NCBI RefSeq assembly: GCF_002127325.2
Contig: NC_035435.2
Span: 110,094,517 to 110,158,516 of the forward strand
DNA: 64,000 nt
From: Helianthus annuus
Lineage: Eukaryota; Streptophyta; Magnoliopsida; Asterales; Asteraceae
Reading direction: 5' to 3'
Shown one piece after another: positions 1 through 12,200 of the stretch (position 1 is the first letter of the stretch; each line of letters starts with the position of its first letter). Made by a program: the position numbers and the translations under genes. The notes under the pieces are model-generated. The model had not been told where the DNA came from. It made no database searches and saw nothing but the letters and a program-made list of their open reading frames with translations.

Positions 1-299
1 AAAAAACGCGTTTCAGGTAATTACAATAGATTGGAGCAAGGATTGGATCCAGCACTGAAGGACTTCAAGAAGTGGCTTATTTTCAAATTAAGAAATATTG
101 TTTTTATTAAAAGCTACCTTTATAAAACATGGAATTTATTTCATCTTTTTAAATAAAATCCGGTGTTTCTAAACTCTGATATTTTTCCTAACTCACGGTC
201 CTGATGAAATTTCCGCTGCAATGTTTTTTAAATAATCACCGGTACCACTGGACTGCTCACGGCACCGATTCCAGCTAGATGGGGTCGGGGGTCGTGACA
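1..299 (+). mobile_element. 3' end of a Ty3/gypsy LTR (element C), truncated by window start
   Basis: The stretch ends in GTCGTGACA at 291-299, a usual -CA LTR end, and changes abruptly at 300 into the gag zinc-knuckle of another retroelement. It contains the TTTCCGCTGCAATG motif (about 209-222) seen near the 3' ends of other LTRs here, such as the one ending at 57940. I infer that this LTR, solo or with a full element to the left, inserted into the gag of element A. The 5-bp target duplication cannot be checked because the left end is outside the window. Confidence 0.6.
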
Positions 300-300
300 A

Positions 301-366
301 GGACCAGGTTTTTTCAACTGTGGAGACATGGGGCACTTCAAGAGGGAATGCCCAAAGCTTAATTAG
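301..366 (+). pseudogene. gag zinc-knuckle remnant of element A
   Basis: The frame reads GFFNCGDMGHFKRECPK, a CCHC zinc knuckle of Ty3/gypsy gag in which the first Cys is Phe (TTT at 310-312). A TAG stop follows at 364-366. The same frame continues into the aspartic protease, so gag and pol were one frame. The knuckle normally binds RNA for genome packaging; with one ligand lost and the stop downstream it is not functional. Confidence 0.65.
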
Positions 367-3300
367 GCACAAGGAAGAGTCTTCAACATTGGTGCGAGGG
401 AAGCGCGCCAGGACCTAAATGTCGTTACTGGTACGTTCCCTATTAATCAACGCTTTGCATCTGTGCTATTTGATACTGGTGCCGACTATAGTTTTGTATC
501 GCTAGAATTTAAAAGTATGCTTGGGTTAACTGCTAGTAAATTAGACATTCCGTACTCAATTGAACTGGCTAATGGAAAGATAGTTGAAACGAATGAAGTC
601 ATCAGAGGATGTGTAATAGAGCTGGGAGAACACGGGTTTACACTGGATCTACTGCCAGTCGAGTTGGGAAGCTTCGATGTGGTAGTAGGGATGGATTGGT
701 TGTCAAGCAACAAAGCCGAGATTGTTTGTCACGAGAAGACCATTCGCATCCCAATGGCAGATAGAGAAACGATTGTGGTACACGGAGAGAAGCGCGATAC
801 GCCTCTAAGGATCATTAGCTGTCTAAAAGCTCGAAAGTGTTTGAAGAAGGGATGTGTTGCCTTCTTGGCACACATCATTGATAAAGTAGCCACTGAACCG
901 AAGTTAGAAGATATTCCAGTCGTGAAGGAATATCCTGAAGTCTTTCCAGAAGACTTGCCAGGATTGCCGCCTCAAAGGCAAGTCGAGTTTCATATTGACT
1001 TAGTTCCAGGCGCCGCGCCTGTAGCTAAGGCACCTTATCGACTTGCACCTTCAGAGATGCAAGAGTTGTCAGCGCAACTTCAGGAGCTACTGGATAAAGG
1101 ATTTATCAGACCAAGCTTCTCGCCTTGGGGAGCTCCAGTTTTATTTGTTAAAAAGAAAGATGGTAGTTTTCGCATGTGTATCGACTACCGGGAGTTGAAC
1201 AAGTTGACTATCAAGAATAGATATCCTTTGCCGAGAATTGATGACCTGCTCGATCAACTTTAAGGTTCAAGTTTTTACTCGAAGATCGACCTTCGATCAG
1301 GTTATCACCAGTTGAGAATTCAAGAGGAAAGTATTCCCAAGACTGCTTTTAGGAATCGCAATGGACATTACAAGTTTCTGGTTATGCCGTTTGGTTTGAC
1401 GAACGCACCAGCAGTATTCATGGATTTGATGAACAGAGTTTGTAAGCCGTACCTCGATAAGTTTGTGATTGTATTCATTGATGATATTTTGATCTACTCG
1501 AAGACGAAAGAAGAGCACGAACAGCATTTAAGGGCTATTTTAGAGCTACTTAAAAAGGAGAAGCTATACGCAAAGTTCTCGAAGTGCGAGTTCTGGTTAC
1601 GCGAAGTCCAGTTTCTTGGTCTTGTGGTTAATGGAAATGGAATTCATGTGGATCCCACAAAGATCGAGGCGATCAAGAACTGGGAAACTCCTAAGACGCC
1701 AACCGAGATTCGGCAGTTCCTAGGTTTGGCTGGTTATTATCGTAGGTTCATTGAGGATTTCTCAAAAATCGCTCAACCATTGAACTCCCTTACGCAGAAA
1801 GACAAGAAGTATGATTGGGGAGACAAACAAGAAGAAGCATTTCAGTTGTTGAAGAACAAGCTTTGTGACGCGCCAATTTTATCTCTACCCGAAGGCACGG
1901 ACAACTTCATGGTATATTGCGACGCCTCGCGTCAAGGTCTGGGATGTGTACTAATGCAGCGTCAGAAAGTTATAGCCTATGCTTCTCGCCAGTTGAAAGT
2001 CGACGAGAAAAATTACACCACACATGATTTGGAATTAGGCGCGGTGGTGTTTGCTTTGAAGATATGGCGACATTATTTATATGGCACGCGATGCACCATC
2101 TACACTGATCACAAGAGCCTGCAGCATATTTTGATCAGAAAGAGCTTAACATGAGACAGAGACGCTGGGTAGAACTATTGAATGATTATGATTGTGAAAT
2201 TAAGTATCACCCAGGGAAGGCGAATGTGGTCGCCGATGCCCTGAGTCGAAAGGAAAGGATCAAGCCCATAAGGGTTAGGGCTTTGGAAATGATCATACAA
2301 ACGGACCTCTCATCGCGCATTCGTGCCGCGCAGAGAGAAGCACTCAAAGAAAGGAATGTTGAGAGTGAGTATCTCCGTGGGATGGAGTAACAGTTGGTAC
2401 CAAACGGGGAAGGGACTTTGTGATTTATGAAGCGAATTTGGGTTCCTCTGGTTGGTGGTTTGAGAAAGGTTATTTTTGACGAGGCTCACAAGTCACGATA
2501 CTCGATTAATCCAGGAGCGGATAAAATGTACCAAGATCTAAAGGATTTCTATTGGTGGCCAAGGATGAAAGGCGATGTTGCGATATATGTTGGCAAATGT
2601 TTAACTTGCGCCAAGGTTAAGGCCGAATACCAGAAGCCTTTAGGTCTCTTGCAACAACCTGAAATACCCCGATGGAAATGGGAACAAATTTCGATGGACT
2701 TTATAACGAAATTACCAAGGACGCCCAAGGGCCATGATACGATTTGGGTAATTGTAGACCGTTTAACGAAATCTGCACACTTTTTGGCAATCAAGGAGAA
2801 GGATAACACCAGTAAGCTAGCTGAGCTATACATGAGAGAGATTGTTGCATGACATGGAGTGCCTCTCTCAATTATCTCTGATAGAGATGGACGCTTCGTG
2901 TCAAGGATTTGGCAGTCCTTTCAAGAAGCATTTGGTTCTCAGTTGAATCTGAGTACTGCATTTCACCCGCAAACAGATGGACAGAGTGAACGGACGATTC
3001 AAACATTAGAAGACATGTTGCGAGCTTGCGTAATGGATTTAGGTGGGAGTTGGGACACTCACCTACCATTGGTTGAATTTTCATGCAATAACAGTTATCA
3101 TGCAAGCATCCAAGCCGCACCGTTCGAAGCTTTCTATGGACGCAAGTGTCGATCACCGGTTTGTTGGGCTGACGCAGGTGATACACAGCTTTTCGGGCCA
3201 GAATTGGTTCAAGAGACAACAGACAAGATTTTTCAGATCCGAGAACGCATCAAAGCGGCCCGTGATCGACAGAAGTGTTATGCGGACCAAAGGAGGAAAC

Positions 3301-3925
3301 CTCTGGAAGTTGAGGTGGGAGATATGGTTTTATTAAAGGTTTCACCCTGGAAGGGTGTGGCACGCTTTGGGAAGCGTGGGAAGTTGAATCCGCGGTACAT
3401 TGGACCATTCAAAATTCTGAAAAGGGTTGGTTTGGTAGCATACAAGTTGGACCTACCTGCTGAACTTAATGGCGTTCAGGATACATTTCATGTGTCCAAT
3501 CTGAAAAAGATCGTACGTGTTGAAAGTCTCACCCTGGGAGGGTGTGGTACGCTTGGGAAGCGTGACAAGCTTAATTTACGTTACGTCGGGTTATTTGGAA
3601 TTCTGGAAAGAATCGGTCACGTCGCCTAAAACTTGAGTTACCCGGTGAATTGGGTAACGTTCATGATGTCATTTACGTCGTGAGTCTAAAGCAGTGTTTA
3701 TCCGACGAAACACTTGTGATACCTTCTTAGAGTCTGAGGCTAACGACAAGTTGCAGTTGTCAAGGTGCCTATTGAAATCATGCCCAGGAGGTTAAGGTTT
3801 GCGAGCACTGTCAAATTCCAATTATGAGAGTTTGCTGGAACTAGAGACTAAGTATCCGCAATCGTACGAATCTGATGAATCAATTCCGATGCAACTGGTG
3901 AATTTCGAGGACGAAATTTCTTTCA
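367..3925 (+). pseudogene. pol polyprotein of element A (PR-RT-RH-IN), multiply disrupted
   Basis: Protease carries the active-site motif DTGADYSF (about 472-495). Reverse transcriptase shows [21 protein letters not shown] and the catalytic FIDD (about 1475-1490). RNase H follows with [10 protein letters not shown] and [11 protein letters not shown]. Integrase has HHCC-type residues, with the second His replaced by Asn (SINPG, about 2503-2514), CLTCAKVK, a catalytic Asp in ISMDFI, Asp in IISDRDGRF and Glu in DGQSERTIQ. Breaks I can place are a TAA at 1261-1263 (Gln position), a one-base deletion near 2146 that moves the frame, a TAA at 2388-2390, a TGA at 2421-2423 and a TGA at 2850-2852 (Arg position). 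After 3630 only a heavily eroded chromodomain-like tail is readable. It encoded the enzymes for reverse transcription and integration; it cannot make a full polyprotein now. Confidence 0.85.
3335..3700 (+). repeat. tandem duplication of the integrase C-terminal GPY/F module
   Basis: The segment from about 3337 ([16 protein letters not shown], then RYIGPFKIL) is followed from about 3527 by a diverged second copy ([16 protein letters not shown], then [16 protein letters not shown]). Period is about 190 bp. The second copy loses the frame near 3629 but can be followed to a CLSDETLVIP-like stretch near 3690-3725, which normally follows a single GPY/F module. Confidence 0.6.
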
Positions 3926-4053
3926 AGTTGGGGATGATGTGGTACCCGAGGAAACCCACAGTCATCCACAGTTATCTTGACCTACCACTTCATTTCTCTG
4001 AGACTTTTTGTAAAATTTCGGGACGAAATTTCTTTCAAGTTGGGGATGATGTG
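3909..4053 (+). repeat. duplicated polypurine-tract / LTR edge of element A
   Basis: The block beginning ACGAAATTTCTTTCAAGTTG and running to GGGGATGATGTG occurs at 3911-3941 and again at 4023-4052, about 112 bp apart. The second copy runs directly into TGATAACCCG, the LTR start; the first runs into GGTACCCGAG. The GGGGATGATG part is the expected plus-strand primer region next to a 3' LTR. Confidence 0.6.
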
Positions 4054-6420
4054 ATAACCCGAACTTTTCGGTTAGTGTCTTTCAATCTTGTGATTCCGAT
4101 TCCTCGCTATTATCACTTCCTTGCATACTCTTGGTTTTAGTGAATCTGTTAACGCTCGGGATTTTGTTAAACTGGTTAAACATAAATGATTATTGGGTGT
4201 GAGTGATGGTACGGGGGGTTTCATTGTATCACATAACTAGTGTTGGGGCCGGTCGTTAGTGTTCGGGGTCGCCAAGACTATAATTGTTCTTAAACCACCT
4301 TGGGCCGGTTGTTAGTGTGTTTGGGCCACCTGTATTTGGGCCGCACACACACGGTGTGTATCTGGGCCGGGACATTCCCCCTTAGCTACCCACCTCCTTT
4401 TGTTTCTAAACCCGCCGACCCACAAAGGTTATATTAGGCCGATCATGCAAGTCCAAAGCCCAAGACCTTATTGTGGATTATATATGATTATATTAGTTAC
4501 GTAGTTGGTTTTTGATAAAAAAAACCCTAGAAACACCTGGTGAACGGCAACAAGGCGAGTACCTCGCTGATCCCCTCTCTTGCGTGATTAATCCTCTAAA
4601 TTGCCTCAATTCATTGTTTGGTTAGTGCTTATTCAATTACCCTAAATGTATATGTATACATGTATTAACGTGATGTTATGAATATGCTATGTGATGTTGT
4701 ATGATCATTGGTTCGATGAGTCATGAGTGGTTGTTATTATCAGTGGTGTTGATTGATGTCAATATGTGCATGTAATCAAGGTGTAATCTTCCTGGTTTGA
4801 ATGTATGCCCTCATTGCTATTGATGTTCCTGTATTTGTGTCATGATAATTATAGAACTATCATGTGCAGACCTCATTAATTAGACAACAATCAGAAATCA
4901 TGTGATTAAGTTGGCGGCCCATGTGATTGAGTTGAGAGGCCCAATGAAGCCTTACCACTAATTAAATTTATGTCGGCTATCTTTATTAAAGTTATCACAT
5001 GTTCATGAGAATTGAATGGCATGTAACTAATCGTTAAGGTGATTAAGATATTGCATGATTAATAGCGAATAGAATTAATTAATGGGTTAGTATCTATGCG
5101 CACTTTAGTGTTTGATGGGTTTGACGAGATAATGAAACAGTTGAATTATGTGGAGTAGTTAGAGGATGGTTTGTTATTTGATTTGGATTGTTAATTGTTT
5201 GATCCAAGATTTCTGTTGATGATAATGGGGAGACACGATAATGTATAATAAGGTGTAATTATAAAATAGAATTAGGGTAACAATTAGAGGAGCAAATCGG
5301 GTGATGCTTGTAACCAGGCCACTTAACAAAGAATTGTACATGTGATTGGGTTGGGCTCCCTAAATTGAACAAATGTTGTTTGAATATGGTTGGGCCACAT
5401 AACAGACTTCGAAACAACCATGCACTCGAAGTAGGTTGGGCTCGGGTGAGTCAGCCGTGCTTTTAGTCTATGATAATGTGGGGTTATAAATTAGTAGATT
5501 TCTAAAAGATGTTGCATGTTTATGGGCCCCTACATTGATTTGTTTAAGGGTTGTATATTGTTTGTGGTTTGTTGTTCAAATAACTGAGGAGTACATAAGT
5601 TACCAAAAATGTATGATGGATGTTATGTGATAAGTTTTGGTGCGAAACATTGAACATGGTCCTAACTATTGTGAGTAATTGAAAATAGGACACGGTTGAT
5701 TAAAGTTAAGCATATGACTAATCTAACTGAGCAACCAAAGGTGAGTTCACTGCTCTTTTCCAAGCATGCATCCCGGGAAGGGATATTGGGTAACGTTCCA
5801 GGGAGGAATGCAGGTTATTGGGATGTTGGTTATTACTCAGTTTCTATCATATAAGACCCCTTACATCTACCGACAGTTGCCGGGAAGGCAACGAGGTTAT
5901 TAGTTGATAGCGCTATTAGGTTTGGCACCCTCACACCGTACCGGGGAGTACGGGCGTGAACTAATTTCATTAAAGCATGACCAATGTTTTGATAGAGACA
6001 TTGGGGTTGGGCAAACACATCTTGTAGCCATTTCGGTAATCGAGTTAATAACAACATCAAATCAATTTGTTAAACTGTTTTGTACATATATCTGGTAACT
6101 AAACTCGGTTACAAAACTTTGAACTCACCAGCGTTGTCTGACACACTTGTTTGCATGCTTGTAGGTCGTTAGATGTCTTGCATTGGAACTTGCTGTCTGG
6201 AGTAGCTGGAGTGGTTATGGGTCGACTGGAGGGATCCATGTTATTGATTTCTTGATACTATTTATTGGTTTGAAACTGTTTAACTTTGATTAACTTTGCT
6301 TCCGCTGAACACTTTGGTTTTCACTTAAACTTGTTGACGGTATTTTTGATTAATATTTGAGAACTTTATTTTGAGACATGTATGGGTTCAATGTAATTAG
6401 TGGCTCGTGGTTGGTCCAAC
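4050..6420 (+). mobile_element. 3' LTR of element A
   Basis: Starts TGTGATAACCCG immediately after the purine-rich GGGGATGA and has no long open frame. It ends where the coding tail of element B resumes near 6425. The length of about 2.4 kb is large but in the range seen for other LTRs in this window. The right end lacks an obvious -CA terminus and may have been trimmed. Confidence 0.5.
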
Positions 6421-6424
6421 TCAA

Positions 6425-6688
6425 GAAACAGTGGTCATTCCTGCCGACGAGGTTCATATCGACAACACACTCCACTTTACTGAAGAACCTGTTGAGGTTA
6501 CGGATTGGAAGGTTAACAAGACACGCCAGAGTAGTGTCAAACTCGTAAAAGTTCGATGGAATGCACGACACGGGCCAGAATTCACGTGGGAATGTGAGGA
6601 TCGTATGAAAGAAAAATACCCACATTTATTCCCCAAGACCCCTGCATCTCGTAGCAGAACTAAAATTTCGGGACGAAATTTCTCTAAC
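6425..6688 (+). pseudogene. pol C-terminal chromodomain-like tail of element B
   Basis: The frame (a stop-free run 6407-6703) reads ETVVIPADEVHIDNTLHF, EEPVEV, then VKVRWNARHGPEFTWECEDR and KYPHLFP. This is the usual C-terminal tail of chromovirus integrase, with the aromatic W, FTWE and YPHLF positions. Such tails steer integration to particular chromatin. It is intact over about 85 residues but cut off on the left by element A's LTR, and is followed at once by a purine tract and B's LTR. Confidence 0.65.
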
Positions 6689-6698
6689 AGGGGGAGAA

Positions 6699-9600
6699 TG
6701 TGACAACCCTCACATTTACAGGTATCCGTACAATTAATTAATATTAAATTTGTGCTTAATGACTGTGCTTAATTCCAACTGATGATTAAACTGCTTTATG
6801 ATTTTTGCATCATACATACATATGCATCACATTTCATACTGTCACTCCATTTATTACATACAACCTTTAGTGACAAACTTGATGCACAAAGCATAATTAG
6901 CACGGTGAGCGGATAACTCAGAAACATGCTGACAATGCCAGCACATAGACAGACTATATATTGAGGCCCAGTATGAGCCAGGGACAAGGTACTACACTAG
7001 TAGGGAGTGTAGGGAAGTAAGGACCATGAAACTGCGTCACTAGGTGATAGCTTAGGTGCCGGAAAGTGCCTAAAACCCGCTTAAAATGCAAAATTATGCA
7101 TTTATTAACAAAATTCAGCATTTAAATATGCTAGTCACTTGCAAAAATATGGCAAAATGGTCCTGTATGCTTTCCTAAGTGTCAGGAATTAAAAGAGTCA
7201 CTAAAAGATACATAAAGGACACTTTACGATATCACTTAGCACTTTAACGGAACGGTATCCAGCCAGACAATCGGACATTACCCGGAACACAAAAATATTG
7301 TTAAACACATTGTTTCACTTTTTCTGAGCTAGTCTTGGTTCCCGAACACTTAAACACACTACATAATACATGGTACCCACTACACATTAGACTTTACATC
7401 TTAACCCCTAATTAATCACCACTTGCCACAACATTTTTCATTTAACCCCCCCCCCCTTACAAATTTACGGCCCCAAGAGGCCCCACCATAAGATTTTACA
7501 AGCTTCCTAAATCTTCCTAATAATCTTCTCTTGGAGTTAATGAAGATTTGTCTTGTACTTATGAAGACACATGGACCATTGGACATTGGATTTAAATTTT
7601 ATAAATAACCTTATCTCTCCATCTTCATCAACACAATTTCTTCTTCCTCCCTTACAAAAAGCTCGGCCGAAACTCCCCTTGACACCACCACCATTTTCGA
7701 TTTTTGTTCAAGTATTCCAAGGTTAATACAAGGTGCACAAAGGTGAATCACGAAGTGTGGAACTCACGGATCATCAAGGACCTCTCTAGTTTGCTTTTAT
7801 CCTCTACAATTCCAAGCTTGATCTTCCCTAGCTTAAAAGCTAGTAGTAAGCTTCTTTGATCCTAATTACTTCATGTTTATGGTGGTTAATAGTTATATTA
7901 TGATGAAATCTCAAGAACACTAAAACTTCATAAACATAAGTCTTGAACATAAAGCTAACATGATGATGAAATAAGATGAAATCTAGATGAAATAATGGTA
8001 GTATGTTGTTGTTTGAATGTGTTGATGATTTCTTGACGATTACTAGTAATATGATGTTGAACATCATGGTTGAACTTGTTAAAGTAAGATTAAAAACTTA
8101 AGTTAACAAGTTAGGAGGTGATTAGTGATCCACATAAAAGAATCACCTCCATGTTTCAACATAAACTTGGTAACAAAATGATTTCTTGAAAAATTAGTAA
8201 ACAAAGTGAGTTGATGATCGTATGGATTCGAGGTTTACAAATGGTTTTCCTAAATAAACCAAGAGTAGAAGATGATTTTTGAAGGGTTATGACTTTTGTT
8301 AAACCTACACTATTTTAGTAACAAAATAAGTGTAGTAAGCCTAGTGAAACAAGAAAATATTGTAAGCAAGTATTTTTGTAAAATAAGTTCGCAAGTTGTG
8401 AACATCTAAAAACCCTGAGAGTAAGATTTTAACAAAAGTAAACACACTTTGGAGGGTAACTAAACCCACTAAACACCCCACTAAGTTACTACGCATTTTT
8501 ATGAAAAACCAAGTTCATGTTGTTTTGTAAAGTGCATTGTTTTTGCACTTGACTAGTGTAGTATTGTTTAGTATTTTGTTGTTGATTGATTGAATGATTT
8601 CCGAAAAGAAAGTGATATGCTAATAAGCATGGACACCTCCATTTACAAAGGAAACTCTGGCGAAATTTTCAAAAATCCCAACACTTAGAAAATATTTTCT
8701 AAACAAGTGTTACAAGTATATTTTCAACTTTGTTTTTCAAAATAAACTTCACCATGGGTTTGTTACAAAAATACAAAGTATCGGAGGTTGATTTTTGTAA
8801 ATAAAAATGGGTAAATGTATATTTAGAATATATATTTTATACTAAGACACTTATGTGAATATTGTCATATTTTGTGAACTAGTTATATTACTTTAGGGTA
8901 AAATAATATAACTTACAAATACCATGCAAAATTACAACTCCAAAATAATACCAAAAATCAAACGGAATAAATATTTAAGTTACGCGCATAATATTGTGAA
9001 ACCGAACAAGAAAACGTAACTTATGAATTATTCCAGAAAATACTCTTACACATATATTTTGGGTAAAATATTATTTTGGAACCTAAAGAAGTGAAAATAT
9101 ATTATTTTTGGGAAAAATACATATATTTGGAAATACGCTATTTTTGGACAAATAATTAAATATATTTTCCTAAGTGGGACTTAAAATGTATTTTTCGAAA
9201 CTACAAATATACATGTATAAATACCCCCATCCTTGGGAAGGAATACGGAAGTTAAAATACTTGAGAAGTAGGAATACAAAATATTGTTTAACAATTATTT
9301 CAAACATTAACTATAATTTAAAGTTAAAATAATTATTTTAACTAATAATTATAACTTGGAATAATTTTGGGAACACAAGTAACGTAACTCAAAAACCTTC
9401 ATACTAAGCAAAGGCACGGCTCGTTCGTCTAATAGACGTTAGTACACTGTATGTAGTCGTGTTTGATGAGGAGACTTGGGTACACATACTGAAGACGCAA
9501 TACAGTGAGTTCATGTCCCCCTTTTCTCTTAACTGTTTTCAGTTTTATACTTCGGGGGTGGAATACATGTTACAATTATTACAGACATTTTTATACATGG

Positions 9601-10336
9601 TATGGTTAGCTTAAGGAGGGTTTACTACTTAGATCATGTGAGTGGTGGGTACAACACTTAAGGCCATTAATCCTCATCGTAGGACCGAGAGACATGAGTG
9701 ATAGATCTATTTGGGTGTAGCGAGCCCATACCCATGAGGCCGGGGCGGCCCATAGTGGTGACTATGTCTTCCAGCCGGAAGCCTGGTACAAATTTGCTAG
9801 GTTTGAGTACTTCCTGCACCATTTCACACATACCAGTGGCTTTGCAACCCATTGGTGTTCTTTTTTTTCTTAATTGCTACATACCAGGGACTTTTATACA
9901 TACAAACATACTTTAAAGGTTATACATACTCACATACACATGAATTCGCTCAACTTTTGTTGATTTTTCAAACTACATGTATTTCAGGGAATTGACCGGA
10001 TCTGGCAAGTGATGCATATTAAGCTGCGTACTAAATAAAGATGTCATCCAAGGTTGTAGGGTTTGGGAGGTGTAACCCTTACCTGGACGGGTTACATGTC
10101 TTTAAACCACGTATTTAAAGTCTTTTGTTGTGTCTCATGAACACGTTGTAGACAAGTATGGTTTGTAACTTATTTTAAGTATTGACATTTTCAAACAATG
10201 ATGTTGTGGTATTTTTAAACTAATGAATGGATGAACATCTTGTGTTTTTATCATATAGCATTGTTATGATTGTTGCTATGGTATTAAGAAGTCACACCAA
10301 AATAAACCCACGCTTCCGCAAAAGCCAGGTGTGACA
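6699..10336 (+). mobile_element. 3' LTR of element B (3.6 kb)
   Basis: Begins TGTGACAACC directly after the purine tract CAGGGGGAGAA (6688-6698) and ends ...CCAGGTGTGACA at 10336, giving TG...CA ends with a shared TGTGACA at both edges. No long ORF lies inside. It holds a TATA-like TATAAATAA at 7600-7608, followed by a pyrimidine-rich TTATCTCTCC stretch that fits a transcription start, and a run of ten C at about 7447. The 5' partner and the target duplication are outside the readable part. Confidence 0.65.
7600..7608 (+). promoter_or_regulatory. TATA-like box in LTR B
   Basis: TATAAATAA followed 15-35 bp downstream by a CT-rich stretch, about 900 bp into the LTR. The position fits the U3/R border of a long LTR. 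Seen by eye only. Confidence 0.35.
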
Positions 10337-10418
10337 ATTGCGTTTTACAAATAAGACATTTCTTTGTGTTTTTGGTGCATTGCGTTTTAGAAAAATGTCA
10401 TTTTTAGGTTTTTTTTCC

Positions 10419-10505
10419 ATTGCGTTTTACGCAACTAGGTTTTTTCTATTGCGTTTTACGCAACTAGGTTTTTTCTATTGCGTTTTACGCAACTGGGTTT
10501 TCAAA
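10419..10505 (+). repeat. 29-bp tandem repeat, three copies
   Basis: ATTGCGTTTTACGCAACT recurs at 10419, 10448 and 10477, each followed by a short T-rich spacer. GCGTTTTACGC is nearly palindromic. Two shorter relatives (TTGCGTTTTACA, TTGCGTTTTAG) lie at 10337-10390. The reverse-complement sense (AAAACGC) resembles the motif dispersed at 24361-25400. Confidence 0.7.
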
Positions 10506-10709
10506 AATTTTTTTCGAAAATATAGCAATAGTATACTCGTTTTAAAGATAAAAAACGCTCGTTTTTTGGTGCAATTTTTATAAAAAAATAATGTCGTATG
10601 AAATAGTTATTAACGTTTAAAAAATGGGGGGGAATTGGAGGAGAGAGAAACTATTGCCTTGGATTGACTAGAATGCCCCTAAACAAACTCACGCGCCTCT
10701 TTTCTTCCC

Positions 10710-10911
10710 TTCAATTTCCATCATTTAATCTTAGCCCTTGATTAACTAAATGGATGGTCAAGATCACTTCCTAGCCTTCTTAGCCAAATAAACTTCCTAT
10801 TGTATCTCCATTCAATTTCCACCATTTAATCTTAGGCCTTGATTAAATAAATGTATGGTCAAGATCACTTCCTAGCCTTCTTAGCCAAATAAACTTCCTA
10901 TTGTATCTCCA
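10710..10911 (+). repeat. 101-bp tandem duplication
   Basis: Two adjacent copies at 10710-10810 and 10811-10911, each beginning TTCAATTTCCA(T/C)CATTTAAT and ending TTGTATCTCCA. Only a few substitutions separate them, so the duplication is fairly recent. Confidence 0.8.
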
Positions 10912-11118
10912 CCCATTGTTTTAAACCAAGAGTTAATTGAATTGTATAAATATAAGTTATTTAAAAGTCTTTACTACATGTGTCACGCCTAAGATTTTTT
11001 TTTTCCATTAGAGTTCATTTTTTTTGGTGTTTAAGATTTTCACAATAAAACGTTAAAATTTTCAGGTTGGTCCTAAGTGAGGTTAGGATTCGATTTAAAA
11101 CAGAAAAACAAGCTATAC

Positions 11119-11176
11119 AAGGATTGAAACCAAGACCTCTTGTTGGTAAAGAGGGTGGTTTACCACTACATCAGCT
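11119..11176 (-). mobile_element. SINE-like head with tRNA-type A and B boxes
   Basis: On the minus strand TAGTGGTAAACC resembles an RNA polymerase III A box, and GGTTTCAATCC, about 35 bp later, resembles a B box (one or two changes from GGTTCGANTCC). The spacing fits tRNA-derived SINEs. The body would extend toward lower coordinates (to about 10990). I see no clear tail or target duplication, so this may be only a fragment. Confidence 0.4.
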
Positions 11177-11189
11177 TTACTTTTCTTCT

Positions 11190-12194
11190 TATGGTGCCAA
11201 CCTAATTATATTTATGGGGTCCTTATAAAATTTAATATATCGGATCTACTATTTTTTTAAAAAAATTAGGGTCCGGGGACCCCGACTCGCTCTACGTGAA
11301 TCCGCCCCAGTGTGTATTACTTTTGAAAATTTTAGGACTATTTCTGATGCTACTGTTCTATAAGAATCTAACATACATCGGAATGCCTCCTATGTTCTTT
11401 GGTACACAGTGTGAGTCTATTCTTTTCTTTTAACGGACAACATAATCAATTTCGAACATTTTTGGAGTATTTACTGGACCAAACGGAGTACTCCGAAAGT
11501 AACCCGAGTCAGCCACCAAATCCGAGTAAAACCCAGTAACTCATCCGCCAATAGGCACGACGGTGAAATTACCGGTAAAACTTAATCACGGAGAATGCAA
11601 TCCAACATATACGTATATTCTAAAACTTTAATTCAACATAAATTCGAATGAACCCAAACACAACACATTGAATCCATATTTTAAATGAGTCATACATGTT
11701 GACGAGTTATAAACATGTTGTTGGGTTGTAAGCGGGTTATCCGTAATGTGTTTCATGTTGAGTATGAATGTGACAAGTAGATAATTAACAATGTAAATTG
11801 AAAAATGAAAAAAAAATAAAAAATAAATTATAAAACTTTCTTTTTTTCCTAAAAACCTAAGCAGGTTAACGAGTCATCCAATTTATTAAATGAGTCAACC
11901 CGAGTCCGATTTGTTTATAAAACAAGTTAACCCGAATAAAACCTATTTTTTAAAGCGATCATGTTAAACAATTCAACCCAAGCCTGATCTATTTTCAAAC
12001 AAGTTAACCCGAACAGAACATATTTTTAAAGCGATCATGTTAGTTGACCCGAAACCTTTTTCTTTTCATTGGAGTGGTATCAAATATATCCGGCCCTAAA
12101 AATAGAAATAAGAAGAAAATAAAAATAGAAGCTGACCGATTCTATAAAGTTATGTCCAGCAATGCATATTTATTTTTCTCCAATTATTTAAACA
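11190..12194. other. gene-free stretch upstream of RABG3
   Basis: AT-rich intergenic DNA with no supported coding region. It contains several variants of a CCGA(G/A)T..AACCCGA-like phrase at 11880-12050, suggesting an old short repeat (GCGATCATGTTA occurs at 11956 and 12032). The RABG3 promoter must overlap its right part. Confidence 0.5.
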
Positions 12195-12200
12195 TATAAA
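12195..12200 (+). promoter_or_regulatory. possible TATA box of RABG3
   Basis: TATAAA about 165 bp upstream of the RABG3 ATG, with a CT-rich leader (CTCTCTCTAGATTCTCTCTC, about 12320-12340) between them, as in many plant 5' UTRs. There are other AT-rich candidates nearby, so this is a weak call. Confidence 0.3.

Larger units (their letters stand above)
300..6420 (+). mobile_element. Ty3/gypsy chromovirus-type retrotransposon A (gag remnant, pol, 3' LTR), decayed
   Basis: The order is zinc knuckle, protease, reverse transcriptase, RNase H, integrase with GPY/F module, degenerate chromodomain-like tail, polypurine edge, 3' LTR. That order, with the chromodomain-like tail, fits a chromovirus, probably Tekay/Del-like; the clade is an inference. 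The 5' LTR and most of gag are missing or lie left of the window beyond the inserted LTR. The pol frame is broken by several stops and frameshifts. The right edge is set where the chromodomain of a different element (B) begins at about 6425, so A appears to be inserted in B. I could not find a clean -CA end, so the boundary is approximate to about 20 bp. Confidence 0.65.

Noticed and set aside
11119..11176. A functional tRNA gene on the minus strand
   Set aside because: Box A and B are present but no cloverleaf with acceptor and anticodon stems can be drawn; a SINE-like origin fits better.
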